Part shown: in pieces, positions 1 through 10,373 of the stretch
How positions within the stretch are numbered: the first letter of the stretch is position 1
Layout of the letters: every line of letters starts with the position of its first letter
Source: ZC4RG30 sp049841155
GTDB taxonomy: Bacteria; Pseudomonadota; Gammaproteobacteria; Steroidobacterales; Steroidobacteraceae
Assembly: GCA_049841155.1 (NCBI GenBank)
Contig: JASGHI010000003.1
Location: 1,612,001-1,676,000, forward strand
Length of the DNA stretch: 64,000 bases
Reading direction: 5' to 3'
Translations under genes and position numbers: made by a program
The notes under the pieces: model-generated
Seen by the model: only the letters and a program-made list of their open reading frames with translations
Database searches by the model: none
Told to the model about the DNA's origin: nothing

Positions 1-223
1 ACACGCGCAGCAGTCCGAACAGCTCCAGCGCCCGCTGGCGCGGCGACACGCGGTCCATCAGGTCGCCCAGCTCCAGCGCATGTTCGACGACGAAGCGCAG
101 TTCGCCGGGATGGGCGCGCTCCACCTCGCCGATGCGCCGCTCGATCTGTCCCAGCAATGGCGCAGGAAAACGCAGCCGCAGGATCCAGTAGGGCGTGAAC
201 AGGTTTCGCAGCAGGCGCAGCAT
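1..223 (-). CDS. TPM-domain protein, 3' part beyond window
   Basis: The first 74 residues of a minus-strand gene are visible, starting MLRLLRNLFTPYWILRLRFP; the rest lies outside the window. The segment with GQIERRIGEVERAHPGELRF, followed by VVEHALEL, resembles the start of a TPM (TPM_phosphatase) domain, as in the small second TPM protein that often follows a YgcG-like gene. Its ATG lies 4 nt after the stop of the preceding TPM gene, so it is the third gene of a lemA-TPM-TPM operon. Function is unknown beyond the family; a role in membrane-associated protein handling is only inferred from the neighbours. Confidence 0.7.
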   Translation of the reverse strand, partial: MLRLLRNLFTPYWILRLRFPAPLLGQIERRIGEVERAHPGELRFVVEHALELGDLMDRVSPRQRALELFGLLRV

Positions 224-227
224 CGCG

Positions 228-1139
228 TTACCAGCGCCCCGAGGCGCCACCGCCTCCGAAACTACCGCCTCCACCGCCGAAGCCGCCGCCTCCACCCCAC
301 GACCCGCCGCCGAAACCACCACCTCCGAGGCCACCGCCCCAGCCACCCCAGGGACCGGAACGGCCGCCGCGGCCATTGCGCACATTGGTGGCGACGCCCG
401 CCACCAGGCTCAGCAGCAATGCCGCGACGCCCGCAAAGCCGGCCAGCAGCAGCACCTTGGAAAGCAGCCACACCACGCCGCCGGTGAGCCCGCCGGTCAG
501 CAGCGCGCCCGCCGTGCGGCCGAACACGGCCCGCAGCACGGCGCCGACGACCAGCACGCCGAAGAACAGCAGCGGCAGCAGCGCTCCAAGGTTCTCGCCC
601 GGCGCTCCCTGCCACTTCTGGTCGGGCGGCGGCAACGGCTCGCCATCCACCACATTCATGATGCGCGTGAGTCCGGCACTGATGCCGCCATGGAAATCGC
701 CCTGCCGGAACAGCGGCGTGATGGTCTCGCGGATGATGCGGCTGGCGATGGCATCCGGCAGTGCGCCCTCCAGACCGTAGCCCACCTCGATGCGCAGCTG
801 CCGGTCCTGCATGGCCACCAGCAGCAGCGCGCCGTCGTCGGGCTCCTTGCGCCCGAGCTTCCACGCCTCGGCCACGCGGATCGAGTACTGCTCGATGGTC
901 TCGGGCTGCGTGCTTGCCACCACCAGCAGCGCGATCTGCGCGCCCTTGCGCTGCTCGAAGGCCGCGAGCCGCTGCTCCAGGTCCGCCTGCTGGTCAGCGG
1001 TAAGCGTACCGGTGAGGTCGGTGACATGCGCCTCCAGCGGCGGGACCGCCTGCAGCGTCTGGGCCGCTGCAGGCAGCGCTCCACAGAGCACCGCCAGCAG
1101 CAGCACCCATGCGCGCAGGCCGGGCCGCAGCAACCCCAC
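228..1139 (-). CDS. YgcG-like TPM-domain membrane protein
   Basis: A protein of 303 aa with a signal peptide (residues 1-26, hydrophobic core AWVLLLAVLCGALPAAA), a TPM domain (about 35-155, including LTGTLTADQQADLEQRLAAF and LLLVAMQDRQLRIEVGYGLE), hydrophobic segments around 185-245 and a glycine/serine/tryptophan-rich tail. This is the usual YgcG architecture. The start is taken as GTG at 1139, just after the lemA stop; it is the only start that keeps the signal peptide without overlapping lemA deeply. TPM proteins are periplasm-facing and poorly characterised, with roles proposed in envelope protein turnover. The low-complexity Gly tail is compositionally biased but normal for the family. 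Confidence 0.85.
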   Translation of the reverse strand: MGLLRPGLRAWVLLLAVLCGALPAAAQTLQAVPPLEAHVTDLTGTLTADQQADLEQRLAAFEQRKGAQIALLVVASTQPETIEQYSIRVAEAWKLGRKEPDDGALLLVAMQDRQLRIEVGYGLEGALPDAIASRIIRETITPLFRQGDFHGGISAGLTRIMNVVDGEPLPPPDQKWQGAPGENLGALLPLLFFGVLVVGAVLRAVFGRTAGALLTGGLTGGVVWLLSKVLLLAGFAGVAALLLSLVAGVATNVRNGRGGRSGPWGGWGGGLGGGGFGGGSWGGGGGFGGGGGSFGGGGASGRW

Positions 1140-1147
1140 GGGCCCGG

Positions 1148-1747
1148 CTACTGCGCCGGCGCGGCGCCGAAGTTCACCGTCGGCGCCTGTGATACGGCCG
1201 CTTCGTTCTCGACGGTGAAGCTGGGCTTCACCTTGTGCTTGAACAGCATGGCCGTCAGGTTGGTCGGGAAGGAACGCACGGTGGTGTTGTAGGCCTGCAC
1301 CGTCTGGATGAAGCGGTTGCGCGCCACGGTGATGCGGTTCTCCGTGCCTTCCAGCTGCGCCTGCAGCTCGAGGAAGTTCTGGTTGGACTTCAGGTCCGGA
1401 TAGTTCTCGGTGACCGCGAACAGGCTCTTGAGCGCCTGCGTCAGCTCGCCCTGCGCCTGCTGGAAGCGGGCCATCGCCGCGTCGTCGTTGATGAGCTCGG
1501 GAGTCAGCTGTATGGAACCGGTCTTCGCCCGCGCCTCGGTGACGCCGACCAGCACCTTCTCCTCCTGCGCCGCATAGCCCTTCACGGTGGCGACGAGGTT
1601 GGGGATGAGGTCCGCGCGCCGCTGGTACTGGCTCAGCACATCGGCCCAGGCGGCCTTCACCGCCTCGTCCTGGCTCTGCAGCGTGTTGTAACCGCAGCCC
1701 GACAGCAGGACCGCAGCAGCCATGAGCACGAATCGCAATCCACGCAT
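1148..1747 (-). CDS. lemA: LemA family lipoprotein
   Basis: A protein of 199 aa. The N-terminus MRGLRFVLMAAAVLLSGCGY is a lipoprotein signal with lipobox LSGC. It is followed by the LemA helical region (NTLQSQDEAVKAAWADVLSQ, then YQRRADLIPNLVATVKGYA), and the C-terminus keeps RITVARNRFIQTVQAYNTTV. The start at 1747 is fixed by AGGAG 6-10 nt upstream and by the lipobox. It is the first gene of a lemA-TPM-TPM operon, a very common association. LemA is an envelope protein of unknown biochemical role; in some bacteria it is linked to surface-protein or protease functions. The family call is secure. Confidence 0.92.
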   Translation of the reverse strand: MRGLRFVLMAAAVLLSGCGYNTLQSQDEAVKAAWADVLSQYQRRADLIPNLVATVKGYAAQEEKVLVGVTEARAKTGSIQLTPELINDDAAMARFQQAQGELTQALKSLFAVTENYPDLKSNQNFLELQAQLEGTENRITVARNRFIQTVQAYNTTVRSFPTNLTAMLFKHKVKPSFTVENEAAVSQAPTVNFGAAPAQ

Positions 1748-1860
1748 GGTCCAACTCCTGGTAACAAGGGCAGTGCCCATGTGCGGCATTCTCGCATGGC
1801 CGAAGCAAGGTGGCAGTGCCTTCGCAGCGCCACTTGACCCTCGGCGTGGAGTCAAGCGCA

Positions 1861-2367
1861 ATGCCGGCCATGAGCCGCTACCGCCCTCCGACCACACCCG
1901 GATCCCAGTACATCACGCCTGCCGGCGCGGCGCGGCTCCGGGCCGAACTGGACCAGCTGTGGAGGGTGGAACGTCCGCAGGTCACCGCGGCGGTCAGCGC
2001 CGCCGCCGCGCAGGGCGACCGCTCGGAGAGCGCGGAATACACCTACGGCAAGAAGCGCCTGCGCGAGATCGACTCGCGCGTGCGCTTCCTGCGCAAGCGG
2101 CTCGACGGCATGGTGGTGGTCGACCAGCCACCCTCGGACCGCGGCCGCGTGTTCTTCGGCGCCTGGGTCACGCTCGAGGACGAGAACGGCGACGAGCAGC
2201 GCTACCGCATCGTCGGGCCCGACGAGTTCGGCGACTGGCCCGGCTACATCAGCATGGATGCGCCCCTGGCGCGCGCCCTGCTGGGCAAAGGGCTCGACGC
2301 AGAGATTGCGCTCGAGGCCGGCGGCCGCACGCGCCGCCAGGTGATCGTCGCGATCGACTACGAGTGA
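1861..2367 (+). CDS. greB: Transcription elongation factor GreB
   Basis: A protein of 168 aa with the Gre factor layout: an N-terminal coiled-coil arm (YITPAGAARLRAELDQLWRV through SESAEYTYGKKRLREIDSRV) and a C-terminal FKBP-like domain (VTLEDENGDEQRYRIVGPDE). The ITPxGxxRLxxEL and GDRSENAEYxYGKK-type motifs and the acidic residues at the arm tip fit GreB, which binds the RNA polymerase secondary channel and stimulates transcript cleavage in backtracked complexes. The start at 1861 is chosen for GGAG at 1848-1851 with 9-nt spacing; a second ATG three codons later is possible. It stands alone, divergent from lemA. Confidence 0.93.
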   Translation: MPAMSRYRPPTTPGSQYITPAGAARLRAELDQLWRVERPQVTAAVSAAAAQGDRSESAEYTYGKKRLREIDSRVRFLRKRLDGMVVVDQPPSDRGRVFFGAWVTLEDENGDEQRYRIVGPDEFGDWPGYISMDAPLARALLGKGLDAEIALEAGGRTRRQVIVAIDYE

Positions 2368-2374
2368 TGAGCGC

Positions 2375-3793
2375 CTAGATGACGCGCACGTTCTTGAACT
2401 GCCAGGGATCGCTCTTGTCGATGTCCTCGGGGAACAGGCGCTCGCGGTCGGACAGCGGCGTCCAGTCCGTGTACGCGCCGCTGACCGTGCCGAGATAGGG
2501 CATGCAGATCTCCAGCACGCGCCGGTAGTCGATCTCGTCCGGCTCCAGCAGTCCGCGGTCCGGGTTTTCTATCGCCCAGATCATGCCCGCCAGCACCGAG
2601 ACGGTGACCTGCAGGCTGGTGGCGTTGTTGTGCGGCGCCAGCGCGCGTGCGTCGCCGATCGACAGCTGCGAGCCGTACCAGTAGGCGTTTTTCTTGTGGC
2701 CCGCGATCAGCACGCCGAGCTCGTCCACGCCGCCGGTGATCTCCTCCATCAGGATGTGCTTGCGATCCTGCAGCTGCCAGTTGCGGCCGGCGAATTCATG
2801 CAGCGACAGCACCGCCGCATCGCAGGGGTGGTAGGCATAGTGCGTGGTCGGGCGGTACAGCACCTGGCCGCGCTCGCGCACGGTGTAGAAATCCGAGGTC
2901 GATATCGACTCGCTGTGCGTGATGAGGAAGCCGTGGAAATTCTTCGCCAGCGGCGTCCAGGTGCGCACGCGCGTGGCCGCCCCCGGCTGGCCGAGGTAGA
3001 TCGCCGCGCCGCAGCCGAAATCGAAACGCTTGCCATCGCGCGGGAAGTTGCGCTCGTGCGTGCCCCAGCCGAGTTCGGCCGGCTGGCAGCCCTCGCCGGT
3101 GAAGCCGTCCACGGACCAGGTGTTGAGGAACTCGTTGGCCCGCTTCGGCGCATCCGCGACCTGCGTGTCGCGCTCGGCGATGTGGATGGTGCGCACGCCC
3201 AGTGTCTGCGCCAGCCCAGCCCATGCCTCCCGCGATGCCGGCGGTGCCACATCGAACTTGAGATCGCGCGCGATATCGAGCATCGCCACCTTCATGAAAT
3301 GCGATACCAGCCCCGGATTTGCGCCATGGGTGATCACCGCGGTAGGCGCCTTGGCGGTGTCGGCGTTGCGCAGCGCCAGGACCTCCTCGCGCAACGCATA
3401 ATTGGTGCGGCGCGCCGGCGGCAGCGCGCTGTCGGTGTAGCCGCCGGCCCAGGGCTCGATGCAGGTGTCCAGGTACATCGCGCCGCGCTCCCAGCAGTGC
3501 TTGATCAGCGCGATGCTGGAGACGTCGACCGACAGATTGAGCAGGAAATCCCCGCGCCCCATCAGCGAGTCGAGCACGCGGCGGAAATTCTCGCGCACCA
3601 GCGGCTCGACGATGAAGCGCACCCCGAGTTCCTCGGCCTCTTCCCTGCCCCGCTCTTCCGCCGTGACGATGGTGATGCGGTCGGGACGGATGCCCACATG
3701 CCGCAGGATCAGCGGCAGCACGCCCTGGCCGATGCTGCCGAAACCGACCATGACGATCCTGCCCGGGAACTCGATATACACCTTTTCAGTCAT
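2375..3793 (-). CDS. hss: Homospermidine synthase
   Basis: A protein of 472 aa, matching the bacterial homospermidine synthase length (about 470-480). It has an N-terminal Rossmann NAD-binding motif (VMVGFGSIGQG, residues 15-25) and family segments such as NLSVDVSSIALIKHCWERGA and the C-terminal DYRRVLEICMPYLGTVSG. The enzyme condenses two putrescines (or spermidine plus putrescine) to sym-homospermidine with NAD+. It overlaps the upstream GST gene by ATGA (3790-3793), so the two are translationally coupled. The nearby divergent arginine decarboxylase would supply agmatine and hence putrescine, which supports a polyamine role. Cytoplasmic. Confidence 0.93.
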   Translation of the reverse strand: MTEKVYIEFPGRIVMVGFGSIGQGVLPLILRHVGIRPDRITIVTAEERGREEAEELGVRFIVEPLVRENFRRVLDSLMGRGDFLLNLSVDVSSIALIKHCWERGAMYLDTCIEPWAGGYTDSALPPARRTNYALREEVLALRNADTAKAPTAVITHGANPGLVSHFMKVAMLDIARDLKFDVAPPASREAWAGLAQTLGVRTIHIAERDTQVADAPKRANEFLNTWSVDGFTGEGCQPAELGWGTHERNFPRDGKRFDFGCGAAIYLGQPGAATRVRTWTPLAKNFHGFLITHSESISTSDFYTVRERGQVLYRPTTHYAYHPCDAAVLSLHEFAGRNWQLQDRKHILMEEITGGVDELGVLIAGHKKNAYWYGSQLSIGDARALAPHNNATSLQVTVSVLAGMIWAIENPDRGLLEPDEIDYRRVLEICMPYLGTVSGAYTDWTPLSDRERLFPEDIDKSDPWQFKNVRVI

Positions 3794-4446
3794 TTCGCAT
3801 CCACACTCGCTGTACGTTGAAAACCGGGCAGCCCCTCGATCCGCTGCATCCACTGCGCCAGCCGCGGATAGTGCACCTGCGCCGGCAGGAAGCGCGCCGA
3901 CAGCTCCCCGGCCGCGGGAAGCATCAGGGCCTGGTGCAGCAGGCGGATGCAAGGGTATATCGCAAGGTCCGCCGCGGAAACCGTTTCGCCGACGATCCAG
4001 TCTCCCTTGGCGAGGCGGCTCTCGATGGTGCGCGCCTCCGCGGCCACCAGATGCATGGCATGCGTGAGCGCCTCGCCGCGCCCGGGCCGCGGCCGGTGCA
4101 CCCAGTCCACGATGCCGAGCAGCTCGGCCTCCGTGTAGGCCTGGAATTCGTTGATCACGCGCATGACCACGCCGGCCTCCTCGGGCGAGTGGCCGAACAG
4201 CGGCGGCGCGGGATACTTGAGGTCGAGGTAATACATCACCGCCAGCGACTCGAACACCACGTAGTCGCCGTCGCGCAGCACCGGCACGCGGCCCCGCGGA
4301 TTCATCGCCAGCATGCGCGGCGCCTTCTGCTCCTGGAAATCCAGCTGCAGCTCGTGCCCGGTCCACGCCAGCCCCTTGAGCTCCAGCGTCAGCAGCACCC
4401 GCCAGGAAAAAGCGCAGCCGCGGGCCCAGTAGACATCGATGCTCAT
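3790..4446 (-). CDS. Glutathione S-transferase family protein
   Basis: A protein of 218 aa with an N-terminal thioredoxin-like GST domain (residues 1-80: MSIDVYWARGCAFSWRVLLT, then NPRGRVPVLRDGDYVVFESLAV with the cis-Pro and E-S glutathione-binding signature) and a C-terminal helical domain (about 90-210, WIVGETVSAADLAIYPCIRL). The candidate catalytic position near residue 10 is a CAFS stretch, so it is a Ser/Cys-type GST. It is the first gene of a two-gene operon with homospermidine synthase (ATGA overlap). No ribosome binding site precedes the ATG; instead TACAAT lies 6 nt upstream. Substrate unknown. Coupling to polyamine synthesis is notable but gives no proven function. Confidence 0.88.
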   Translation of the reverse strand: MSIDVYWARGCAFSWRVLLTLELKGLAWTGHELQLDFQEQKAPRMLAMNPRGRVPVLRDGDYVVFESLAVMYYLDLKYPAPPLFGHSPEEAGVVMRVINEFQAYTEAELLGIVDWVHRPRPGRGEALTHAMHLVAAEARTIESRLAKGDWIVGETVSAADLAIYPCIRLLHQALMLPAAGELSARFLPAQVHYPRLAQWMQRIEGLPGFQRTASVDAK

Positions 4447-4452
4447 GGGGAA

Positions 4453-4458
4453 ATTGTA
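4453..4458 (-). promoter_or_regulatory. Predicted -10 box for GST-hss (leaderless start)
   Basis: On the minus strand the sequence GCTACAAT is followed by six bases and then the ATG at 4446. A consensus-like -10 hexamer (TACAAT) at this distance places transcription initiation at or next to the start codon, and no Shine-Dalgarno sequence is present. No convincing -35 element is seen; the GC dinucleotide before TACAAT may act in an extended -10. Confidence 0.55.
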
Positions 4459-4501
4459 GCGATGAATTGTGTACCGGGGTTGCAGCAGCGATGATGCGCG
4501 G

Positions 4502-5367
4502 ATGAACCAAGGCACTGCGGCGGCGGCACTGGTGGATGTAGCCACGCTCGGCACCCTGCTCGGCGCGCCGCAGCTCGCGATCCTGGATTGCCGCTTCGAT
4601 CTGGCGCGCCCGGAATGGGGCGCCGCGCAGTACCGCAGCGGGCACATTCCCGGCGCCCGCCATGCCGACCTCAACCGCGACCTCTCCGCGCCCGTCACGG
4701 CGGCGACGGGCCGGCATCCGCTTCCCGATCCTGCAGCCTTTGCCGCGACACTGGGACGCTGGGGCATCACCGCCGGCAGCGAGGTGGTCTGCTACGACCA
4801 GGGCAGCGGCGCCTTTGCGGCCCGCGCGTGGTGGCTGCTGCGCGCCCGCGGGCAGGCGCGCGTGCGCGTGCTCGACGGCGGCTATGCCGCCTGGCTCGAA
4901 GCCGGCGGCGCCACCGAAACCGGCGCTCCGCAGGCCGCGGCCGCCACGGCGCCGGTGCGGGCATTCGCAGGCGTGGTGGACACCGGCGAGGTCGCAGCCG
5001 GGCTCGCGGCCGGCACGCTGCTGCTGGTGGATGCCCGCGCGGCAGACCGTTACGCGGGCCGCAACGAGACCATCGATCCGGTCGCCGGCCATGTACCCGG
5101 AGCGGTCAATCATCCCTTCATGTCGAACCTCGGTCCGGATGGACGGTTCCTCGCACCCGCGCAGCTGCGCGCTGCCTGGGCGCCGCTGCTGGCCGGCCGC
5201 GATCCGGCACGGCTTGCGATGATGTGCGGTTCCGGCGTCACGGCCTGCCACAATCTGCTGGCGCTGGCCGCCGCCGGCATCCAAGGGCCGCGGCTGTACG
5301 CGGGCAGTTTCAGTGAATGGATACGCGATCCGGCGCGGCCGGTCGCAACGGGAGAGAGCCAGAAGTC

Positions 5368-5371
<4 letters not shown>
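4502..5371 (+). CDS. sseA: Sulfurtransferase with two rhodanese domains
   Basis: A protein of 289 aa with an inactive N-terminal rhodanese domain (about 8-130, VDVATLGTLLGAPQLAILDC) and a catalytic C-terminal one (about 160-285) whose active-site loop is CGSGVTAC with nucleophile Cys242. CGSGVTA is typical of 3-mercaptopyruvate sulfurtransferases (SseA), while CRxGxR would suggest thiosulfate as donor. It moves sulfane sulfur to acceptors such as cyanide or thiols. The start at ATG 4502 begins the domain closely; earlier in-frame codons are possible. Its stop overlaps the speA start by ATGA. It diverges from the GST-hss operon. The symbol rests on the active-site loop. Confidence 0.88.
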
Positions 5372-7317
<1,946 letters not shown>

Positions 7318-7330
7318 AGCGCAGCTGGGC

Positions 7331-7336
7331 TAGAAT
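7331..7336 (+). promoter_or_regulatory. Predicted -10 box before the methyltransferase-like gene
   Basis: GCTAGAAT at 7329-7336 resembles an extended -10 element (TAGAAT). It lies 31 nt before the ATG at 7368, with a GGGAG ribosome binding site in between, so this is a leadered promoter in contrast to the leaderless ones nearby. Confidence 0.4.
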
Positions 7337-7367
7337 CCTTCTGCGTCCACCGCACCGGGAGTGAGCC

Positions 7368-8201
7368 ATGTCGCGCAGGAAGCCTTGGATCTGGTACACA
7401 GCCGCCCTGTTCTTCGCAGCCGCTGTGGGCGGCTGCGCCAGCACCGCCACCCGCATGCAGACCGCCGCCGCGCTCGACCGCGCGCTGGCCGCTCCGCAGC
7501 GTGCGCCAGCCGAGCGCGCCCGTGACGTCTACCGCCATCCGCGCGAGACCTTGCTGTTCTTCGGCCTGCGCCCCGAGATGACAGTGCTGGAAGTCTCGCC
7601 GGGCACCGGCTGGTACACGAAAGTGCTGGGTCCGGTGCTGCGCGACCGCGGCCGCCTGCTGGTGGCCATGGAGCCGCTGGTGGAATCCAACCCCGATTCG
7701 GTACGCACCCACGAGCGCTTCCGCGCCCTGCTCGATGCCGCGCCGGGAGCACTCGACCGCGTGGAAATCGTGCCGTTCGGCGCAGGCCGGATGCCCGCCA
7801 CCCCCGAAGGCTCGGTGGATCTGGTCGTGGCCTTCCGCGAACTGCATGGCTGGCTCGGAAACGGCAGCGCCGCGACGGTGCTGGCGGAACTGTATCGGGT
7901 GCTCAAGCCCGGCGGCATCCTGGGCCTGGTCGACCACCGCGGCAACCCCGCCACGCAGCAGGACCCGCAGGCCCGCAGCGGCTACGTGAACCAGAGTTAC
8001 GCGGTCCGGCTCGCCGAAAGCGCCGGCTTCCGGCTGGTCGCAACCTCCGAGATCAACGCGAACCCGAAGGACACCAGGGACCATCCGCGCGGCGTGTGGA
8101 ATCTGCCCCCCAGCCTGACCGAGGGTGAAAAAGATCGCGCGAAGTATCTTGCCATCGGCGAGAGCGACCGCTTCACGCTGAAGTTCGTCAAACCGCGCTA
8201 G
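7368..8201 (+). CDS. Exported methyltransferase-like lipoprotein
   Basis: A protein of 277 aa. The N-terminus is a lipoprotein signal (hydrophobic residues 9-20, lipobox VGGC, Cys23). The rest is a class I SAM-methyltransferase fold: motif I VLEVSPGTGWYTKVL (73-87), an acidic strand-end (LLVAMEPL), motif IV-like VDLVVAFRELHGW and post-motif LYRVLKPGGILGLVDH. It resembles the predicted methyltransferases grouped as COG4798. SAM is not normally available outside the cytoplasm, so substrate, and even catalysis, are uncertain. GGGAG precedes the ATG. It is monocistronic, in the gap between speA and the convergent helicase. Confidence 0.8.
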   Translation: MSRRKPWIWYTAALFFAAAVGGCASTATRMQTAAALDRALAAPQRAPAERARDVYRHPRETLLFFGLRPEMTVLEVSPGTGWYTKVLGPVLRDRGRLLVAMEPLVESNPDSVRTHERFRALLDAAPGALDRVEIVPFGAGRMPATPEGSVDLVVAFRELHGWLGNGSAATVLAELYRVLKPGGILGLVDHRGNPATQQDPQARSGYVNQSYAVRLAESAGFRLVATSEINANPKDTRDHPRGVWNLPPSLTEGEKDRAKYLAIGESDRFTLKFVKPR

Positions 8202-8229
8202 CCCGCACCGGCGCCACCCGTGCGGGCGC

Positions 8230-10317
8230 CTACCACATGTCCTTGAGGCGCGCGGTGGCGTCGATGCGCACCGGTTGCGCCGCGCCGAGCTGTCCCTCGG
8301 CGGCGCGGCTGCCCGCGAAGGCCGACTGTTCCAGACACTTGAGTACCTTGTCGGTGACGAAACGGCTGCGGCCGCCATACAGGTGCGCATCACCGCGCGG
8401 CGACTGCTGCGTGAGCGGGTACTTCAGCGGGCTTATGAGCTGCAGCTCGTTGCGGGCGCGGGTCATCGCGACATAGAGCAGCCGGCGTTCCTCCTCCACC
8501 ATCTCCGGCTTGCCGGTGGCGAACTCGGAAGGAAAGCTGCCATCGACCACATTGAGCACGTAGACCGTGTCCCACTCCATGCCCTTGGCGGAATGGATGG
8601 TGGACAGCACCAGATAGTCCTCGTCCTGATGCGCCTTGCTCGACAGATCGCTGGTGGCCTGCGGCGGATCCAGCGTCATCTCGGTGAGGAAGCGCTCGCG
8701 CGAGGCGAACTGCTGCGAAAGCTGCTCAAGCTGGTCGAGGTCGCCGATGCGCGTGTGGAAATGCTCGAAGATGCGCTCCAGATGCGGCTGGTACCACTCG
8801 CGCACCATGCGCATCTGGCCGGGCCAGGCGCGCCCCGGCTCGGCCAGCGTCGTGAGCAGGTCCAGCAGGCGGCTGAAATCCCGTTCGCAGGGCTTGGGCA
8901 CCGCGTGCTGACGCAGCGCGGCGAGCGAGCCGCCGGCGGCATCCAGCGCCTCGACCACGGCGCGCGCATTCACCGGACCCATGCCCGGCAGCAGCTGCAG
9001 CACGCGGAAAGCCGCCAGGCTGTTGCGCGGGTTGTCGATCCAGCGCAGCACGGCGATCAGGTCCTTCACATGCGCGGCTTCGAGGAATTTCAGGCCGCCA
9101 TACTTCACGAAGGGAATCTTGCGCCGCGCCAGCTCCACCTCCAGCAGATCGCTGTGGCTGCCGGTGCGGAACAGCACCGCCTGGCGGCGCAGCGCCGTGC
9201 CCGCCTCGCGTCGCTGCAGGATCTGCAGCGCCACGTACTCGGCCTGCGATTCGAGGTCGTCGGTGGTGATGTAGCGCGGGATCTGGCCCGCGCCGCGCGC
9301 GGCGAGCAGATGCTTGCGGTACTGCCGCGGCGCATCGGCCATCAGCGCGTTGGATACATCCAGCACCGGCTGCGTGGAGCGATAGTTCTGCGCCAGCGTC
9401 ACCACCTCCGCCGGGGGCTGGTAGCGCTGCGGGAAGCCGAGGATGTTCTCCACCGCCGCGGCGCGGAATGAGTAGATGGCCTGCGCATCGTCACCGACCA
9501 CGGTGAGCCCGGCACCGTCCGGCCTCATGCCCTCGAGGATCTGCGCCTGCAGGCGGTTGGTGTCCTGGTATTCATCGACCAGGATGTGGTCGAAATGCGA
9601 GCCCACGTGCTGGGCCAGCTTCGGCTCGGACATCAGCACCTGCCAGTACAGCAGCAGGTCGTCGTAGTCGAGCAGGTTGAAACGCTGCTTGCGGCCCACG
9701 TAGGCGCGGTAAAGGGCCGTTAGGTCCTGCTCCCACTGCAAGCACCAGGGAAATTGCTGTTCCAGCGATTCGCGCAGCGGCTTGCCGGTGTTGACGCGAT
9801 GCGAATAGATTGCAAGGCAGGTGTCCTTGCGCGGGAAGCGCTGCTCCTTCGCCGCATAGCCCAGCTCGGTGCGCAGCTGATCCATGAGGTCCGCCGAATC
9901 GCTGCGGTCCACGACGCTGAAAGAAGGTTCCAAGCCCAGCTGCGGCGCGTAGTGGCGCAGCAGGCGGTTGCCGATGGAATGGAAGGTGCCGGCCCAGGTG
10001 AGCCGTTGCGCGATGGCCTGGGATTTGCCGCCCAGCGTGTCATCCAGCGCCTTGCGCAGGATCTCCACCGCGCGCCGCCGCATTTCCACGGCAGCGCGGC
10101 GCGTGAAGGTCAGCATCATGATGCGTGAAGGGTCCACGCCCTCGAGCACCAGATGCGCCACGCGATGCGCCAGCGTGCCGGTCTTGCCGGTGCCGGCGCC
10201 GGCGATCACCAGCAGCGGTCCGGCGCGAAAGCCGCCGCCGGGCAGCGCTTCGCCGTAGCTTGCGGCCTTGCGCTGCGCGATGTTGAGCGGTTCCAAATGT
10301 AACGACTGTGCGGCCAT
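8230..10317 (-). CDS. UvrD/Rep-family ATP-dependent DNA helicase
   Basis: A protein of 695 aa, a superfamily 1A helicase. Motif I is AGAGTGKT (39-46), motif II DEYQDTNR, motif III VGDDAQAIYSFRAA, motif IV QNYRS, motif V STIHSAKGMEWDTVYV and motif VI LLYVAMTRARNEL. It unwinds DNA 3' to 5' during repair or replication-fork processing. It is slightly shorter than UvrD (720), and the C-terminus after motif VI is distinct, so UvrD, Rep or a third paralogue cannot be decided. The ATG at 10317 lacks a ribosome binding site but TAGTCT lies 7 nt upstream, consistent with a leaderless start. It is convergent with the preceding methyltransferase-like gene. Confidence 0.93.
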   Translation of the reverse strand: MAAQSLHLEPLNIAQRKAASYGEALPGGGFRAGPLLVIAGAGTGKTGTLAHRVAHLVLEGVDPSRIMMLTFTRRAAVEMRRRAVEILRKALDDTLGGKSQAIAQRLTWAGTFHSIGNRLLRHYAPQLGLEPSFSVVDRSDSADLMDQLRTELGYAAKEQRFPRKDTCLAIYSHRVNTGKPLRESLEQQFPWCLQWEQDLTALYRAYVGRKQRFNLLDYDDLLLYWQVLMSEPKLAQHVGSHFDHILVDEYQDTNRLQAQILEGMRPDGAGLTVVGDDAQAIYSFRAAAVENILGFPQRYQPPAEVVTLAQNYRSTQPVLDVSNALMADAPRQYRKHLLAARGAGQIPRYITTDDLESQAEYVALQILQRREAGTALRRQAVLFRTGSHSDLLEVELARRKIPFVKYGGLKFLEAAHVKDLIAVLRWIDNPRNSLAAFRVLQLLPGMGPVNARAVVEALDAAGGSLAALRQHAVPKPCERDFSRLLDLLTTLAEPGRAWPGQMRMVREWYQPHLERIFEHFHTRIGDLDQLEQLSQQFASRERFLTEMTLDPPQATSDLSSKAHQDEDYLVLSTIHSAKGMEWDTVYVLNVVDGSFPSEFATGKPEMVEEERRLLYVAMTRARNELQLISPLKYPLTQQSPRGDAHLYGGRSRFVTDKVLKCLEQSAFAGSRAAEGQLGAAQPVRIDATARLKDMW

Positions 10318-10373
10318 GATGTTCAGACTATGATGATGCAGAGTACAGGCTGCAATGGCCCGCGAGGAGGCTT

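Noticed and set aside
195..1292. Plus-strand frame opposite the TPM genes
   Set aside because: Ala/Arg/His-rich antisense translation without a ribosome binding site or family features, opposite well-supported genes.
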